Source: Aptenodytes patagonicus | Taxonomy: Eukaryota > Chordata > Aves > Sphenisciformes > Spheniscidae | Direction of reading: 5' to 3' | NCBI RefSeq assembly: GCF_965638725.1 | Contig: NC_134949.1 | Location: 113,887,378 to 113,951,377 of the forward strand | Length of the DNA: 64,000 nucleotides | Shown here: piece by piece, positions 1-12,989 of the stretch | Layout: each line of letters starts with the position of its first letter | Numbering within the stretch: position 1 is the first letter of the stretch | Notes under the pieces: generated by a model | What the model saw: only the letters and a program-made list of their open reading frames with translations | What the model was told of the DNA's origin: nothing | The model's database searches: none | Translations under genes and position numbers: made by a program

Positions 1-156
1 GCTATCAGTGCTAAAGTCTGAGCAATGATTTGATCAGATGATGCAAATGCCTCCCCCCATTTTTTTTTCCCCTGAGGTGAGCATGTGTCGTTTTTTGAGT
101 TACAAGACATACATATAAAAACATTTAGAACCTCAGATCTTGTATATCTATCATAC

Positions 157-191
157 GTATGACATATATATACACCATATATATGTCATAC
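157..191. repeat. Perfect 15-bp inverted repeat (hairpin)
   Basis: The arms at 157-171 and 177-191 are perfectly complementary (left arm GTATGACATATATAT) with a 5-nt loop. The stem is mostly AT and sits in a TA-rich stretch, so it may have arisen from microsatellite-like slippage. The GTATGAC/GTCATAC ends are not simple sequence, which makes a cruciform-prone element or a tiny inverted-repeat remnant possible. No function is shown. Confidence 0.8.
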
Positions 192-3100
192 ATAAGCATA
201 CATTATCTTTCCACATACCAAAGCGAGAAACAAGCAGGCAATCTGTAAAAGCCACGTTTTACCCACGGATGGGTATAGTTTCCATGAACTGATGGGATAA
301 TCAGTTTTATAAAGAAACATACCCAAGAAGGCCACGTCTTCCACTGAGCCTATATAAAAGACTTTATAGGATTCAGCAGCGGGTTGCTTATGAGGTAATA
401 AAGAAAAAGATATCCACAGAAGAGAAAGAAATGTGAATATGGAGAGGCAAAGATTTGCAATTAAAAAGGCAGGACAGTGGTTAGAGGTAGATAAGGCAGA
501 TCTTTGACAAAGTGAAGATTTAATTTCCATCTATTGCCACGTAACATTTGTTCATTAACTTTAGGAAGCAGCAAATGTTGAACTGATTTGTCTTATGAGT
601 TGCTGATGCTACAAATTTCCATATTTTTTTCTGTATTTGATCTTGTTTTTTTCCTCAGGGGCTAGTTATAAAACTTCTCAGGTTTTGATAAACACTCCTG
701 AATGCGCTGCTTACAAGATGCTATTAACAGACTAAGAACTTCTGGAAAGGGAGCATTAACAGAAAACAAAGAAAAAGGATCAGTCCACAGCTAAAAAGGC
801 TATATGTTAAAAAAAAAAAATACAATGAACTTAACACAGGCATGGACACACCACTGGGGGAATGAAGAGACTACTTTATGCCATGCAGTTGCCTTCCACT
901 GTTTGACATTGCTGCAGCTGTACAGCCTCAACCCAACATTACAGCAACTTTAACTCTGTAATACTGTGCTTTTTTCTTTCTGAAAATTATGAAAAAAGCA
1001 CCCACATGCTTCTTTCCAAATGCCAGCATATAATTTGCGTGTTTACTGCCGTATTGCATACAAAATTGAAAAAAATAAAATTGACAATTGGGAGTTAGAT
1101 TTTCCTTGCATCAAAACTGGACTGCTTGGGCAACTCATGTTACTCTGTTCCCCCTTTCCATTCTTTGTCAAACTTTTTTCTCTATTTTACAAACTGTTTG
1201 GTACCAAAGTCTGCTTCTTTTAATGTTATAAGGGACCAAGGACACTGCAGAAATGATCTCATCTAGAGATTCGCCTATTTATTATGATTCAAATGTAATT
1301 GCTAATAGCCAAAGTAATTAAAAAAGACATATCTTATTTTCTTGATCTACATTCTAGTGTACATTAGTATTTTACATGAAAAAATTGCCTTTGAAGAATA
1401 GTCAAAATCCAACAGCATGCAAATTTTAAATTAATAGGTACTCAAAGTACTCAAATTTTTGTTCTGTTAAGAATTCAAGATTACTTCAAACACCTCTGTG
1501 TTACTTCGGCTACATCTTTCTATACTTCTTACTTCCTAGTGGCTATTAAGCTCTCTTCCTTTCAGATGCTGCACAGAAATGAAAAACTGTTTATACAATA
1601 AGAAGTGAAGTAGTGTTTCTACACTGATCACCCTGAAATGCTAGTCCTTAGGTTTTCTCCTCCTTCACTTGAATTTTGGAGGAAGGACACAGGCAAGGCC
1701 CATGGGGAAAAAGCATCCCATCTCCTACCAATCAAGAGGAAACAAAGTATGCCGTTTGCTTGAGGACGGTGCATTCTGCACTTTCAAGAAAGAGAAAAAC
1801 CCCTGTGGGTAGTGCATAAATTTTTTATAGTTTTCTGACAAACTAGTGATACACTGGTATAAAACATCAGCAAAAATCCCACCCACTGATGTGCTTCCTC
1901 TGACACATCGCACTTGTCGCACGAAGGCTGCCTCCTCGTCCATCAGTGCTCATTTCTGATATTTTCTGATATTCTGTTTGCAAAACCAAAAAAAGGAAAA
2001 AAGAAAAACAAACAGGAGTGCTAGATTGGAAAAGACACCATACTTCTAAAAGTAGTATTTAACATAACACTGCTTGCTCCTTAACTTTCTGTACTGTTTC
2101 TAGTAGGCACTGCTGAAAGGGTCTGAGTCCTTAGGCATGCAGTTGCCCCATCTGAGGTGATAGAGCTGCTTCAACATGATAAATTCTTTCGAAGGCAAGT
2201 ATAAACAACCTTTGATTCATATACACTGAAACTTGTTATAAGTAACGAATGATCTAGATGGAACACATTTAGCACTGTCTCACAACAAACATTTATTACA
2301 AACATACCACAACAGCTGAAGCGGTGGCAGATAGCACACCATCAATCAGAGCAGGCCACCAAAACGAATTGTGCCTCATAAACTACTTTAATATGTCACG
2401 GAGCTTCCAAATATACATCGCTGATCCATTTGTTACAAAGCCTAGGCTACTTTTTCACTGACAAGTCAATGACATTTGGTATTTTCATTTATGGGTGATA
2501 CCACAATGAATCCAAGGACTCTATTCGCCCAAAATTAGGTGCCTGTGAGCGCTGGCCTTTAGTGCTCCTCAGGCTTACACAACTCGGATCTTGGTAATGA
2601 TGCCTGTCTACAAAGACCCATTTGCCAATGTACTTTGTCTGTATACTTTAGCACCATCTTGCTAACTATTTCAAGTACTCAAGCTGCAGTTCCCTCTATA
2701 CCCATGCAAAATTTATGGCCCATACTGATAAGAGAAGGCAGCAGCACAGTAGCAGTTTTAAAGGGCATATATTACACGCTGGAGAACAGATTTTTCAAGT
2801 CATTTTGAAGAAGTGATAGAGGAAGGTGCTTCTACTTCTTCTACTTCAATATCAGCAGAAATGCTTATAAAATAGTTCTGCAACAGAACAGCAAAAAATT
2901 AGCTCTTTATATATTTGGTCTGACAGCCTGCACAGGCTTGAAGCTTCTGCATTTCTCTTTAAGGTCTGTACTAAAGCACAGCTGATATCCAAAAAAGTTT
3001 CTTTTCCAGTCTGAGGGTTAACCAAACACAGTGAAAACCACCTAAAATGAACACTTCATCCTCCAACTCAGTGCCCTTCTAGTGGTACAAATGATGCAGA

Positions 3101-4777
3101 AATCAAAAACTGGGCTTAAGAAAAACATCTGAAAGCTGCAAATACAGTCAAGTTGAGAACATACCTGGATTCCAACCAGTTGTTAAGAAACCTGCGTCAG
3201 AACAAAATTGGGCCGAGGCGGGGATTAAGAAATTAGAGTCTTGTTGTTTAACAGCCTTGCAAAAATCCATAATACATTTCCTAGTCAAACATCTCTCCTT
3301 GTCCCTCAAACAGGACTGGAAAGTATACAGTTCATGTAAAGTTTAATGTAAACAGTCTTAAGGGATTTCCAACTGCATTCCATAAATTCAGGACGCTAGG
3401 ATAATGAACTGTATGGTCTGATTTCTCCCCAGTATACACTAAATACTCTTTTGCCACTCTGCAAACTGCTACTGTACCAAGAAAACGCACTGACACAGAA
3501 CACATCATAGCCAACACAACTGTAAGAGATGCGTGTCGGCAGGTAGCTGTGCTGGAGGTAAGGCACCGGCACAGGCTGCAGTAGGCTATGAGTCAACATG
3601 CAAAGGTTTGCTAAGTTGATACCGATGCTATTGTGCAACAAATATATATTACAAACAGCTTTCAACTCAGATGTTTTCCTATGAATTCTCATTTTGCATT
3701 TTAAACACAATTCTTCACATATTCCTTACCAGCTGTTTCTCCTGAACTGAGTCATGTAACTGTCTGAAATTTTAAGGAAGTTTGGATTTTTATCAGATTT
3801 TTTCAGTCCTGTTTGAAACTCAGTGATACCCCAGCCCATTCAGTTTTAAATATCAAATGTTACTATTTAAGTACTATAATGCATCATTGATCTGCATGTT
3901 AAGCATCCATTGAAATCGATGGCCTGTTCAGCGTAAAAATCAATGGTAGGGTATAATCTTAAATAAGTATTCTGCACACAAAACTCTGCAATGCCACCTT
4001 GATTTCGGTCTTTCATATGTGGCTACTCAAGACAGAATATTTATTAATATAATACTAGTACAAAGAAGACAAGCAAGCTGATAAAATTAATGGCAAGTGC
4101 GGTGGCATTGGGAGTGTGAATAGTGTAATTAATTAATCAAAACACTTCTAACACTTTTAGAGGATATTATAGGAATAAATAAAAAAGACAAGCCATTATG
4201 ATTTTCCTAAGCATGCGGTAATAGTTCTGTATATCCTAGATTTATGCCAAAGCCACCACAGAAGTAATAACTAGCTGACATCTATTATGACGACCAAATA
4301 ATTCTGTATCATATTGAGATCCAAGAAAACACTCATCTGCAATATGACAAGCCATCATGAAAATTTTGGGTTGTAAAGCCTGAACGAACCATAGATGGAC
4401 AAACAGACAAAGAATCTGTCTGTCCAGACTGCATTTCAAAGTCATTGCCAGCTATGTGGACATTTACTGAAAGCATCCCCGGTGGGTAGCCCTAGCAATT
4501 CTGCTTTAACAATGGGTTTCACGATCAGCTCGGAGCTGCACTGCAAACCACTCAGCAGACAGAGGGAGTGCACACAGCCCTGGTTCAAAAGGAACATAAT
4601 ATGTCATGACTTAATAGTGTTTGATTTCTCCCTAGTGTTTTTTAAGGCTAGAGAGTTGACCTCCTTCCTCCCTTGGTGCTTGACTGTTGACATCTCAATG
4701 TTCTCTCTTGATTAACCAAACCTCATCCTCCACTTTATTCCTTAAACTAGGTTTTTCAAAGAGTGCTACTGTTGCTT

Positions 4778-4811
4778 AGGAAAAAAAAAAGAAGAAAAAG
4801 GAAGAAAGAAA
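4778..4811 (+). repeat. Homopurine tract
   Basis: A 34-nt run containing only A and G, starting with a run of ten As and continuing as mixed GAA/AAAG. Such tracts are common low-complexity sequence in vertebrate DNA. No retroelement body is recognisable upstream, so I do not call it a poly-A tail. Confidence 0.8.
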
Positions 4812-6004
4812 CAATTGGACAAGACAGCTACATAGAACATTTAGTGAGATGGGGGCCAAAATCCCACACCAGGCTTGGCAGCTGTGATAATGATGTATAA
4901 TTTAATTGAAGCTATACCGTGATCCTCAAAAGGACTTCAGACCTTTTCCCGTGTTTATGTATTATTCAGGCTAATGGCAACCCTGAAATAGAAAAAGCTT
5001 CTTATCTCTTAAAACTTTTATTGCAGTGAGTTCAAAATGCACAAAGCTGAGTGTTGGTCTGTATGCTTTAATGCAAAGTGAAAGGATGCGATTTTCAGCC
5101 CATTTTAGCGTCGCTGTCTTGGCAAAAAGACAGATGTGATTGGATGTCTTAGAAACCAGGGATGCAATGGCATGCATGAGAAATTTAAAGTTTTGAGTTA
5201 TTTTTGAACTTAGAATGTCTCAGCTCTGGCTGGCCATTATTTGTTTTCACTTTTTTCAATACAAGTTCATAGAAAAAATATAAATCCTATTAGACAAGAC
5301 AAAAATCTATAGCAATCAATACAAATAGCATCTCCTTTGCATTTTGAGCAAGTTAACTGACAGTTCTTGCTGCACCTTTAACGCTGTTATAAAAGCCTGT
5401 ATCTACAAGGTTTTTGAAAACTAACAGGATAATTTACTAAAGGATGACAAGCTGCTTATTAGCAGATTTGAAGATTGGTGCAAATTTATCCTGCAGACCA
5501 AGCAGCAAAAAGGACCAATCTTCAAGTTGGTCTTCAGTCTACGCACAACCTACGTGTGCAGGGGAATAGAGGAATAAATGAGGAATGTTCATTGCAAGGT
5601 TTTTGCTTCAGCCATTGTTTATACCATAATGCAAAATTGGAACCCAACATAACATTATATACGTGCTCATATAAAAATAATATAAAGACAATAAAATAAC
5701 ATAACCCCAAATCACATCATCTATGGAAGACAGTGGTCACAGAATGTCAACAAAGGATCCTTCAAATTCGTCTTCTTTCTAAAGGCATAGCAAAATTTCA
5801 CTGGTGACTGTCTACAGCTTTTCTGGTGATCGATGAATCATATAGATCATCTTGTGATCTTTCCCAATACGCAAAGACAATGTAAGTGCCATGAAACATA
5901 TCAGTCACTGCTGTTTTTCTGCTGAAGAGATTATGAACAGATATGTTTAGAGCTAGCAACTGCCCTTGCCATGAATCAAAAATGTGTACTGCTAAACTGA
6001 GTTA

Positions 6005-6044
6005 GGGCCTCAAACTACATTATCTGTAAAATGAAATTACCATG
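6005..6044 (+). repeat. Possible MIR-like SINE scrap
   Basis: The segment contains CATTATCTGTAAAATG preceded by GGGCCTCA. This resembles the part of the MIR SINE that reads roughly 'CCTCAGTTTCC-TCATCTGTAAAATGGG'. The match covers only about 40 nt, and I cannot extend it into the tRNA-like head or the LINE-like tail. It could be chance. Confidence 0.3.
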
Positions 6045-8040
6045 TTCATTGTTTGGAAAAGGGAATTGAAAAGACCAATACAGATCAAGTAAATTTGCAT
6101 GCATAATATGTTATATTATCCTGTGTTCTCAACATATCTCACTTTCTCTACATGACCTGTACTTTTCTAGAGCGCATGCAAGCTTTTGTAACATAGCTTT
6201 TGTTTAAACCAGGCTTTAAGCAAGTTTATGAAGTAGCTATAAACACCAGAGAACACATAAAAGACAATGCATCTTTTGTAATTTGAAGGGTACAAAAACT
6301 CTTAACAATTACTGTGTTCCTTTCAGATTAAAGAGTGATAATATACCATCAAAGGGCACCAGGAAAGAAATTAGTCAGGACGCTGAGCCATATTTTCCAA
6401 ACAATATAAATTAAGCAAAGCATGTTGTCAGGAACAAAAATGTGTGTACACATTCCTCACGGTCTGCAATATTGTATCTAGTTAACTCTATAGGAATAAT
6501 TCAAGGTAACATTTCTTAATAGTAATATTTTTCTATTTAAATACAGTGAAAAAGCTATTAAAGCTGATTGAAATAAATTAAGAACTCTCTGATGAATAAC
6601 CTCTGTAGATAACCATTTGTAAAAGGTCTTTTAAAAATGAGAAGACAATTGACCAGCAGAAGAAACTGTGCACTGAACATAAAGATCAAAGAAGGAGAAG
6701 ATGAGAGACAGCATAACCAACATGCAGATATAAAAATGCCGGTCGCTGGTGCCCAGGAGCTGCAATGCAGAACAGGCTCTTAAGACAGCTCAAGGAGTGA
6801 AATTCCATTAATCTGGATTTTGAAATATAACCTACGCAGGGCTGCTGTAGAAAGAGTAAAGCGAGACCATGTTAAACAGAGAATTTCTCCTCCTCGCAAT
6901 AATAAAACCTATGCATTAACAAATTAATTTTAACAAAAGTGGTGTTCCTCCTAAAACACAAAGAGGTTGAATTAAGTTCTATGTAAATATTATTCAAGAG
7001 GCTTTTTTCTCAGAGAACAAAAAACTACGTCTTTGCTCTGATATACTGCGGAGCGTCTCTGTCTTCACACACTGCGCCAGGAGGCTCCACCAGCAACTTC
7101 AGAGAAGTTACCTTCATACCTCCACTGCAACTCCATTCTTCAACTCCCACAACCCTGTTTTAAAAGATATTTTTCTTTCAAAACACACAATTCAACAGCA
7201 TGAAGGAATTAATTGAGGTTGATTTCTTTATTTCTCCTCCTATTTCCCTTCTGCTGCTCTTCAACATTCAAAAGTTGAAGAAGTTTCCAACTTAAAAAGA
7301 AGGAAATAAAATTTCTGCAAAGCACAGTCTCATTCTTCATTTTTTTCCACAGTGACTACCAACAGCAAGAACATTACTCAAATTTCAAGACTGTCACTTT
7401 TTTAAAGCAGAAGCCAAAGAGTCTAGCAGTGGAGAAAATAAAAATTGAAAATGTGAAAACTGACTGTTGTCCAGATTTTTAATGAACTCTTTACCCTTCA
7501 CCATGCTCTGTAGCTTTAAATTATTTTCAGTATGCATTTGTTCTTTTATTAAACACGTATTACTAATCTAAGTTTTATGATATCTTTGAAATTACTTTAC
7601 ACATAAATTGAAAACTATTGAATTAAGTGATTCCTCACATTGGAGCAGACAGTAATTCTTTAAAACATGTTCTTTCCTAGTGTGTGAACCCATATCAAGT
7701 CCATGGCTAATCAAATGGACGGATAACAATAGCACATTTAGACCCACCACAGAATGACGGATAGCAAATAAGGACTGCAGACAAATTCTCAAGCTTTACC
7801 AGAATCACTAGGAGTATGAAACCACCTTAACTAGTGGGAAATACTCTACAGCAGTGGGAACTGCATCAGTATCACAATTTTTCCTCTGTCTTTATCAACC
7901 TCAGGACTTTTCCGTGCTCTCATCTTCAGATCAGTCTTTCCCCAGCTGCCTAGATCTGTTATTAGACAAGCATTACCTGGTGAGAACTGCCATGATTGAT
8001 TATCAAATAGATGACATTACAGCTAAGACTCAAAAGTAGA

Positions 8041-8110
8041 TTCTCATCTCATTTAAAGTGGCATAATTCCATAAATTTCAGTGGAATTACTCCTGCCTAT
8101 AACAAGTATA
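8041..8110. repeat. Possible old palindromic interspersed repeat
   Basis: The stretch around TTTCAGTGGAATTACTCC, preceded by an imperfect complement (CATAATTCCAT), resembles a short palindromic repeat seen in bird and reptile DNA whose core reads roughly 'CCATTGACTTCAGTGG'. A related core (TCCCACTG-GTTT-CAGTGGGA) occurs at 45765-45784. The family name is not known to me, and the assignment rests on memory of the core motif only. Confidence 0.3.
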
Positions 8111-8659
8111 AGAAAGATGGTGAGTACGTTCCAGTTACTATTATCAGGCACACCCCAATATATAGCACAACGCAGCAGTTCTTCTCAAGCGAGTACAAGA
8201 AATAAGACACAATCTTATATTTGCAGAAGACACTTAACCAGGGGCATTCCCCAAGGGCTATATTCTGTATAGCATGCTAATTTTAGAACAGCAGCAGATT
8301 TGGTATCCCAACTGCTTTCCAGAAGGAACGCTGAACGTAATGAGTGAAGAATGGGCTCTCCCTGCATCTTTTCAGGATATAAAAGAAATTCAGAACAGTA
8401 TCTGTGGTTTCTCAAAGTAAGCACTAATTACACTAAGTATGACAATGGTATGCAAATTTCCAACATGTCAGTAAGATTTTAAAAATATAATTGAAGAATG
8501 CTTTTTGAAATACTCAACCTAAAACTTATTGTCTTTATTTGGATGTGTCTGACGTGGGCTTTCACTCAGCCATTCCTGCAATACCCTTCTCTAATAGTTT
8601 TAAGGACCCTTTACCTTCACGGGAGTAGTTGTTTAGTGACACGCTTAAATTGCATGAAG

Positions 8660-8925
8660 GCTGTCTCTGAAATTTTCCATAATTGAACAGACTAAATTCC
8701 TTCAACCTCTCTCAAAAACTTTTTCTCTAGCTTTCAGAATAGTTTTGTGGCTTTTTCTCATTTCCTCTGATTTTTCTATATCAAATATTACACACTCTTC
8801 CATTTCTTCTCTCAATAAGGCAGTGTGCAGGGAGCAAACCATTTGCTCCTTTACTCCTATTTACAGAGCTAAGGATCCCTTTTGTCTGTTTTTCCACTGT
8901 CAGTACAATGGACCTATAGCTAGGT
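8660..8925 (-). mobile_element. Degraded CR1 LINE fragment (minus orientation)
   Basis: Read on the plus strand, the segment follows the antisense of the CR1 3' region in order. An 'ACTAAATTCCTTCAACCTCTCTC' type block is at 8690-8712, then CTTTCAGAATAGTTTTGTGGC, then a pyrimidine-rich 'TTTCTCATTTCCTCTGA' block, and finally 'GCTAAGGATCCCTTTTGTC...CCACTGTCAGTACAATGG' near 8868-8911. In complete CR1 this stretch encodes the C-terminal end of the reverse-transcriptase protein and adjoining sequence. Here it carries many substitutions and stops and is inactive. Its edges are approximate; the 3' tail repeat of CR1 is not visible. Confidence 0.6.
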
Positions 8926-10074
8926 TAAATTACCAAGCCAGAGGTAGCAATCTTGGGCAGCGTGGCAAACCTGTGATTCTCTCTCTCTAAACTTTCAAAA
9001 ACAACCAAATACACTTTTAAAGAACAAACAAAATCCAGCTGGTGGAAAGTTAATCATTAACTAAAGCGTCATGTGGTGTTAACGTGAGCACTGTCGTCTG
9101 TCCTTATCCAGCATCCTCCATGGGAAAGACAGTGAAGAGTAAGAGTTTGCTGCTCCTTTGCGCCACCGTAGCCATGCCCGTGCTTGGAACTGCAGCAGGA
9201 ACTGTACCGGTGAAGTCTCATCACAAATTATGCGAGCACAGAAACCGCACGCATGCCCACGCCTGAAAGGAAACGGGGAGGCTGCGAAGACAGTTGGTAT
9301 TCGGAGGACATAGGAGCCCCAAGGAAAGAGGAGCTATACGCTTAGTCATATCAAAACCTTGATTTTTGTGAAGGCTGAGAATCCTTCTCTCTGGCAGCTT
9401 CTGCTGAGCGATCAGCATCCCTGGAAACAAAACTGGATTTTGCCCCTCTCTTGTTTTTTCCATTACTTCATTTAAGTTTCCTTATGCAAGGAAACACAGT
9501 AATGAAAAACACCAGTTTTGAGGGAAAACCTTAGAAAAACTTTTTGTTTCTGAATTACTGCGGTTCACTTCTCTGTGCAATACACATATGCAACCATGAA
9601 TTTGTTTTACTATTCAGCTACTGTAAGAGGATGAAGTTTCAAAACTAGTAGGATGAAATCAGTGCTAGGATGAGAGCTAATATGACACAATTTAGCCAAA
9701 AACAAGATTTTATGATTCAGATATGAATGACTCAAAAAGTCAGTTCTATTGGAGGTGCTGTCATTATTGAACAACAGCTCTAAAACATCAAAAGCTTTCC
9801 ATTGTTGGCAATTCGAGTATCATTTACCAAAATTAAATCATCTGTAAAAACATCTTATATCCCTCCCCAGTTTTGAATGTACTAAACAAAGAAGTTTTCA
9901 CGGAGGTATTTAGTAATGGCTCTTGAAAGAAATAATGTACTCTAAGTACTCTTTAGATCATGCTTTGAAGTAAAAAATCAATAGTGTTTAACTGATAAAC
10001 ATCATTGTCTTTGAAAATTGCTAGAAAGGGAAAGCCAAAACAACTTTTTCTCAGACACTCTGATATGTGTTTAA

Positions 10075-10133
10075 GCCTGTTCATCATTTTGAAAGAGCAC
10101 ATCTGATCGGTGCTCTTTCAACACCTAACAGGC
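10075..10133. repeat. Two-part hairpin with 12-bp and 7-bp perfect stems
   Basis: The inner arms TTGAAAGAGCAC (10089-10100) and GTGCTCTTTCAA (10110-10121) pair perfectly over 12 bp around a 9-nt loop. Further out, GCCTGTT (10075-10081) pairs with AACAGGC (10127-10133). The two stems are separated by an internal loop of 7 and 5 nt. The arms are of mixed base composition, so this is not simple-sequence slippage. The size is compatible with a small structured RNA, but the large internal loop makes it a poor microRNA precursor. Transcription is not shown. Confidence 0.75.
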
Positions 10134-10242
10134 AATTTATACGAGTTCATTTTATTTGTGGACCAAAGTAAGAGGGTTTGCTTGTGCTTGCTAGTTTTCT
10201 AATGTCGATGATGCTTTATGGCGGTTCCAAAATCTGTTTTAC

Positions 10243-10256
10243 AAAAAAAAAAAAAA
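10243..10256 (+). repeat. A14 homopolymer tract
   Basis: Fourteen consecutive As. No retroelement body or target-site duplication is visible beside it. Confidence 0.9.
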
Positions 10257-12989
10257 ATCAAATAACCAAAGGAGAGGGATGTGTATGCGTGTGTGTGGGT
10301 GAAGATTATTTAAACATTCCTTCTGTTTTATAACTATTTGATCAACATCCTTTTTAATATGATAGCAAACATTTCAAGCAAGTCTCCAAGTACAGGATGT
10401 GGACATAGGATTCAAAGGAAGGCGCCACCTTATTAAATCTTCTTTTTTCTTTTTCTTCTAGATAATCCAGAGCTGCAGGCTGAAGTTATGTATCAGCTTG
10501 AACTAGCCTAAATCGAGCCATGATTGCAATCTCTTCTCTTCCCTTGTGGCCATAGCTCTCGTATGTACTAGGTTCCCCCGTGACCTGAGAGTGTGCAAAT
10601 GAAGGGGTCCCCCATCAGCTAGATGAATGCTATCCTCTCTTTTATATGGCTAATTGCTAGCTGGATCAGCTCCCTGAGTAGGGCTACCGGCAGATGTGCA
10701 CAAATACTAGCACTGGTGGGGGAGGTGGAGGGAGACACTGCAGCCAGGACTGTCGGAGGTTGAAGGAGACTGTGGAAACCTGGCTCAGGCTGACTTCATC
10801 TGCCAAAGGATGGCAGCCCCTTCTCAATGACGGTTGGAAACACTCATCTAGCTTCCAGCCTACGTTTATTCGTTACTGTTTGGTTTTGTGCCCACACTGG
10901 TCCGTTCTTAAGTAGATGTTACATCTTCCGCACATTTGCTCCCTCGTGACTGGAATAACCCCAACATTTTCCCTCCCTTCCAGCTGGGAAGAAAACTCTG
11001 ACAAACTTCGTTTTCCATTGCCCTCGTCTTTGTCGTCTCTGCCTATATGAGTTTGAATACAAGTTACCAGACTTCTATATGGTATTTCAAATGTCTTCAA
11101 AGCGATGAAAAATAGACAAGCAAAGGCTGTATGCTCCAACAAAATATGTATGGGAAACTTCACACATCCGCAGAGTCCTTTTGAATTCAGATTTCACTCT
11201 GAAGAAGGTGGTGTAAAGGAAGGTGCAAAAATTTGCTTGTTATCGTGGGATAGGGCCTAAATCTAGACTTTAAATAAAACAGAATACTGAATAAAACCCA
11301 GTTAATTTCACAGTCACTCAGTATCCAAATAAATATTCTTTTCCCTTTTAAGTATATTCAAAGCAAAACTATTAGAACATCTTCAGTACATCAAGTCACA
11401 TACTGTGTGTAGTCACACACTTTATATACTTGTAGGCAAACTAAAAGTGCAGATCCACACTTACAGTCCTCACTTTCTATAATTAGGGTTTTAGATCCTT
11501 ATCTATCCACAAGCCACCTCCTCAAATATATTGAGCTTCCTCTGAAGTTACAAAAAACTGTGAATTTTTTACTACTCAAAATCAGGTTGCTTCTATGAAA
11601 TGTAGGGAAATAATTTTAAGACCCTGAGTTTGAAACTTTTGGTCACCATTTCATAAGCTTTTCCAATTTACAAATGCGTAGCAGCATATTTAATGTCTCA
11701 CGATTTAAGAAATACTGTTAATCATACAATGTGATAATGTATTCAAAAATAATTCATGCAGTTTATCCTTGAAATTCCATAAAATAAATTACTTAAATTA
11801 GATAAATGGCAAACTATATAAAGTGTTACCCCCAAAATCACATAAACTACACAGTGAATCATACCAGCACAACTGACTGTGCTTTCCAAGTGTTGCAACT
11901 CAACCACCACATCAAAAGCTCCACCTCATCACGTCCGACCAGACCCTTCATGCCTCACGATAACTAGCACTGAATCCCAGGCTACCTGGGTCCACATAAA
12001 TGCCTCCTCTCTACTTTCCCTTCTTCAAAGGTCCCAGCCTCCATTCCTTTATCCTCACCACCCTGCAGCCGTGAGGCAAATGAAAACAAGTTCCTCCTGG
12101 TGAAAAAAAGCTTAGTGAGTTTCCCCACGGGGGAAGTGAATAGTATTGTTGGGTGGCTGCCAAGAAGACATCTAAACATCTATAACAATTCACAGTGCTC
12201 TTGATGTGTGGGACTTTGTGACCGTGCAGAGACTCTTCATTACAAATGCAGAAAATCTCAAGGCCCTATTTTCACCAAACTCAGTGTGTATGCACCGCAA
12301 AGTTGTTCTGCACGCAAATGTCCACGTACCTGAGATGTCTGAGTGTCCAGAGCTAGCAGGGACCTAGCAGCAGTCCAGTAACATACCTCCAACTCTAATA
12401 CTCTAGTCATTACCATAATAATCTAATACTTTACCTCCAAATTTTGAAGGTCTGAGGGGTGGCTGCTTTCTGTATGGAAGGAAGTTTATAGAAATTTTCT
12501 CTTCTGAGCTAATCTTTGAATTACACTTTTAAAAACATTTAAACTAGTGTTGATGGATTACATCCTAAATAATACATGTGCTGATCAATCTGTAGGGAGA
12601 CTGAATCTCACGCACACAGCTTTGTATCACCCTTACCAGTAATACCTAGCCAGTGACACTTAAGATTTCTCACGCTGGTACCTTTTGCCATAAAAATGAT
12701 TAAACTGCCATAGAGCTGAAATTGGAACTGAAATATAAGGCTGGATCACTTGCATAATAAACTTTGATTTAGTCATTAAAGAGATTATTGTTTCACTTCC
12801 ATGTAGACAGAAAGGACAGACACCATCCTCTTCTAGTTCTGTGGGGTGTTGCACTGTGGTTGCATTTTATTTTTATTTCTCCAATTTGATCATAAGTAAA
12901 CCAATCACACTTTTAGTTCTGAAAATGGAAATTCTTCCAGTGCAGCACAAGGGAGATACAAGCAAACAACCCTTTGGGGAAAAGGCATA

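Larger units (their letters stand above)
1..8040. other. Non-coding AT-rich sequence, no gene seen
   Basis: No open frame in this stretch exceeds about 115 codons and none resembles a known protein. The longest, on the minus strand at 186-530, is rich in hydrophobic residues but has no family signature. The sequence is mostly unique, with short A or T runs, a 34-nt purine tract at 4778-4811 and a strong short hairpin at 157-191. A possible MIR-like scrap lies near 6005-6044. I see no promoter, splice pattern or RNA gene that I could defend. Confidence 0.75.

Noticed and set aside
186..530. 114-codon minus-strand frame with hydrophobic segments
   Set aside because: Hydrophobic runs are expected from T-rich codons in AT-rich DNA. 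No family resemblance; the length fits chance.
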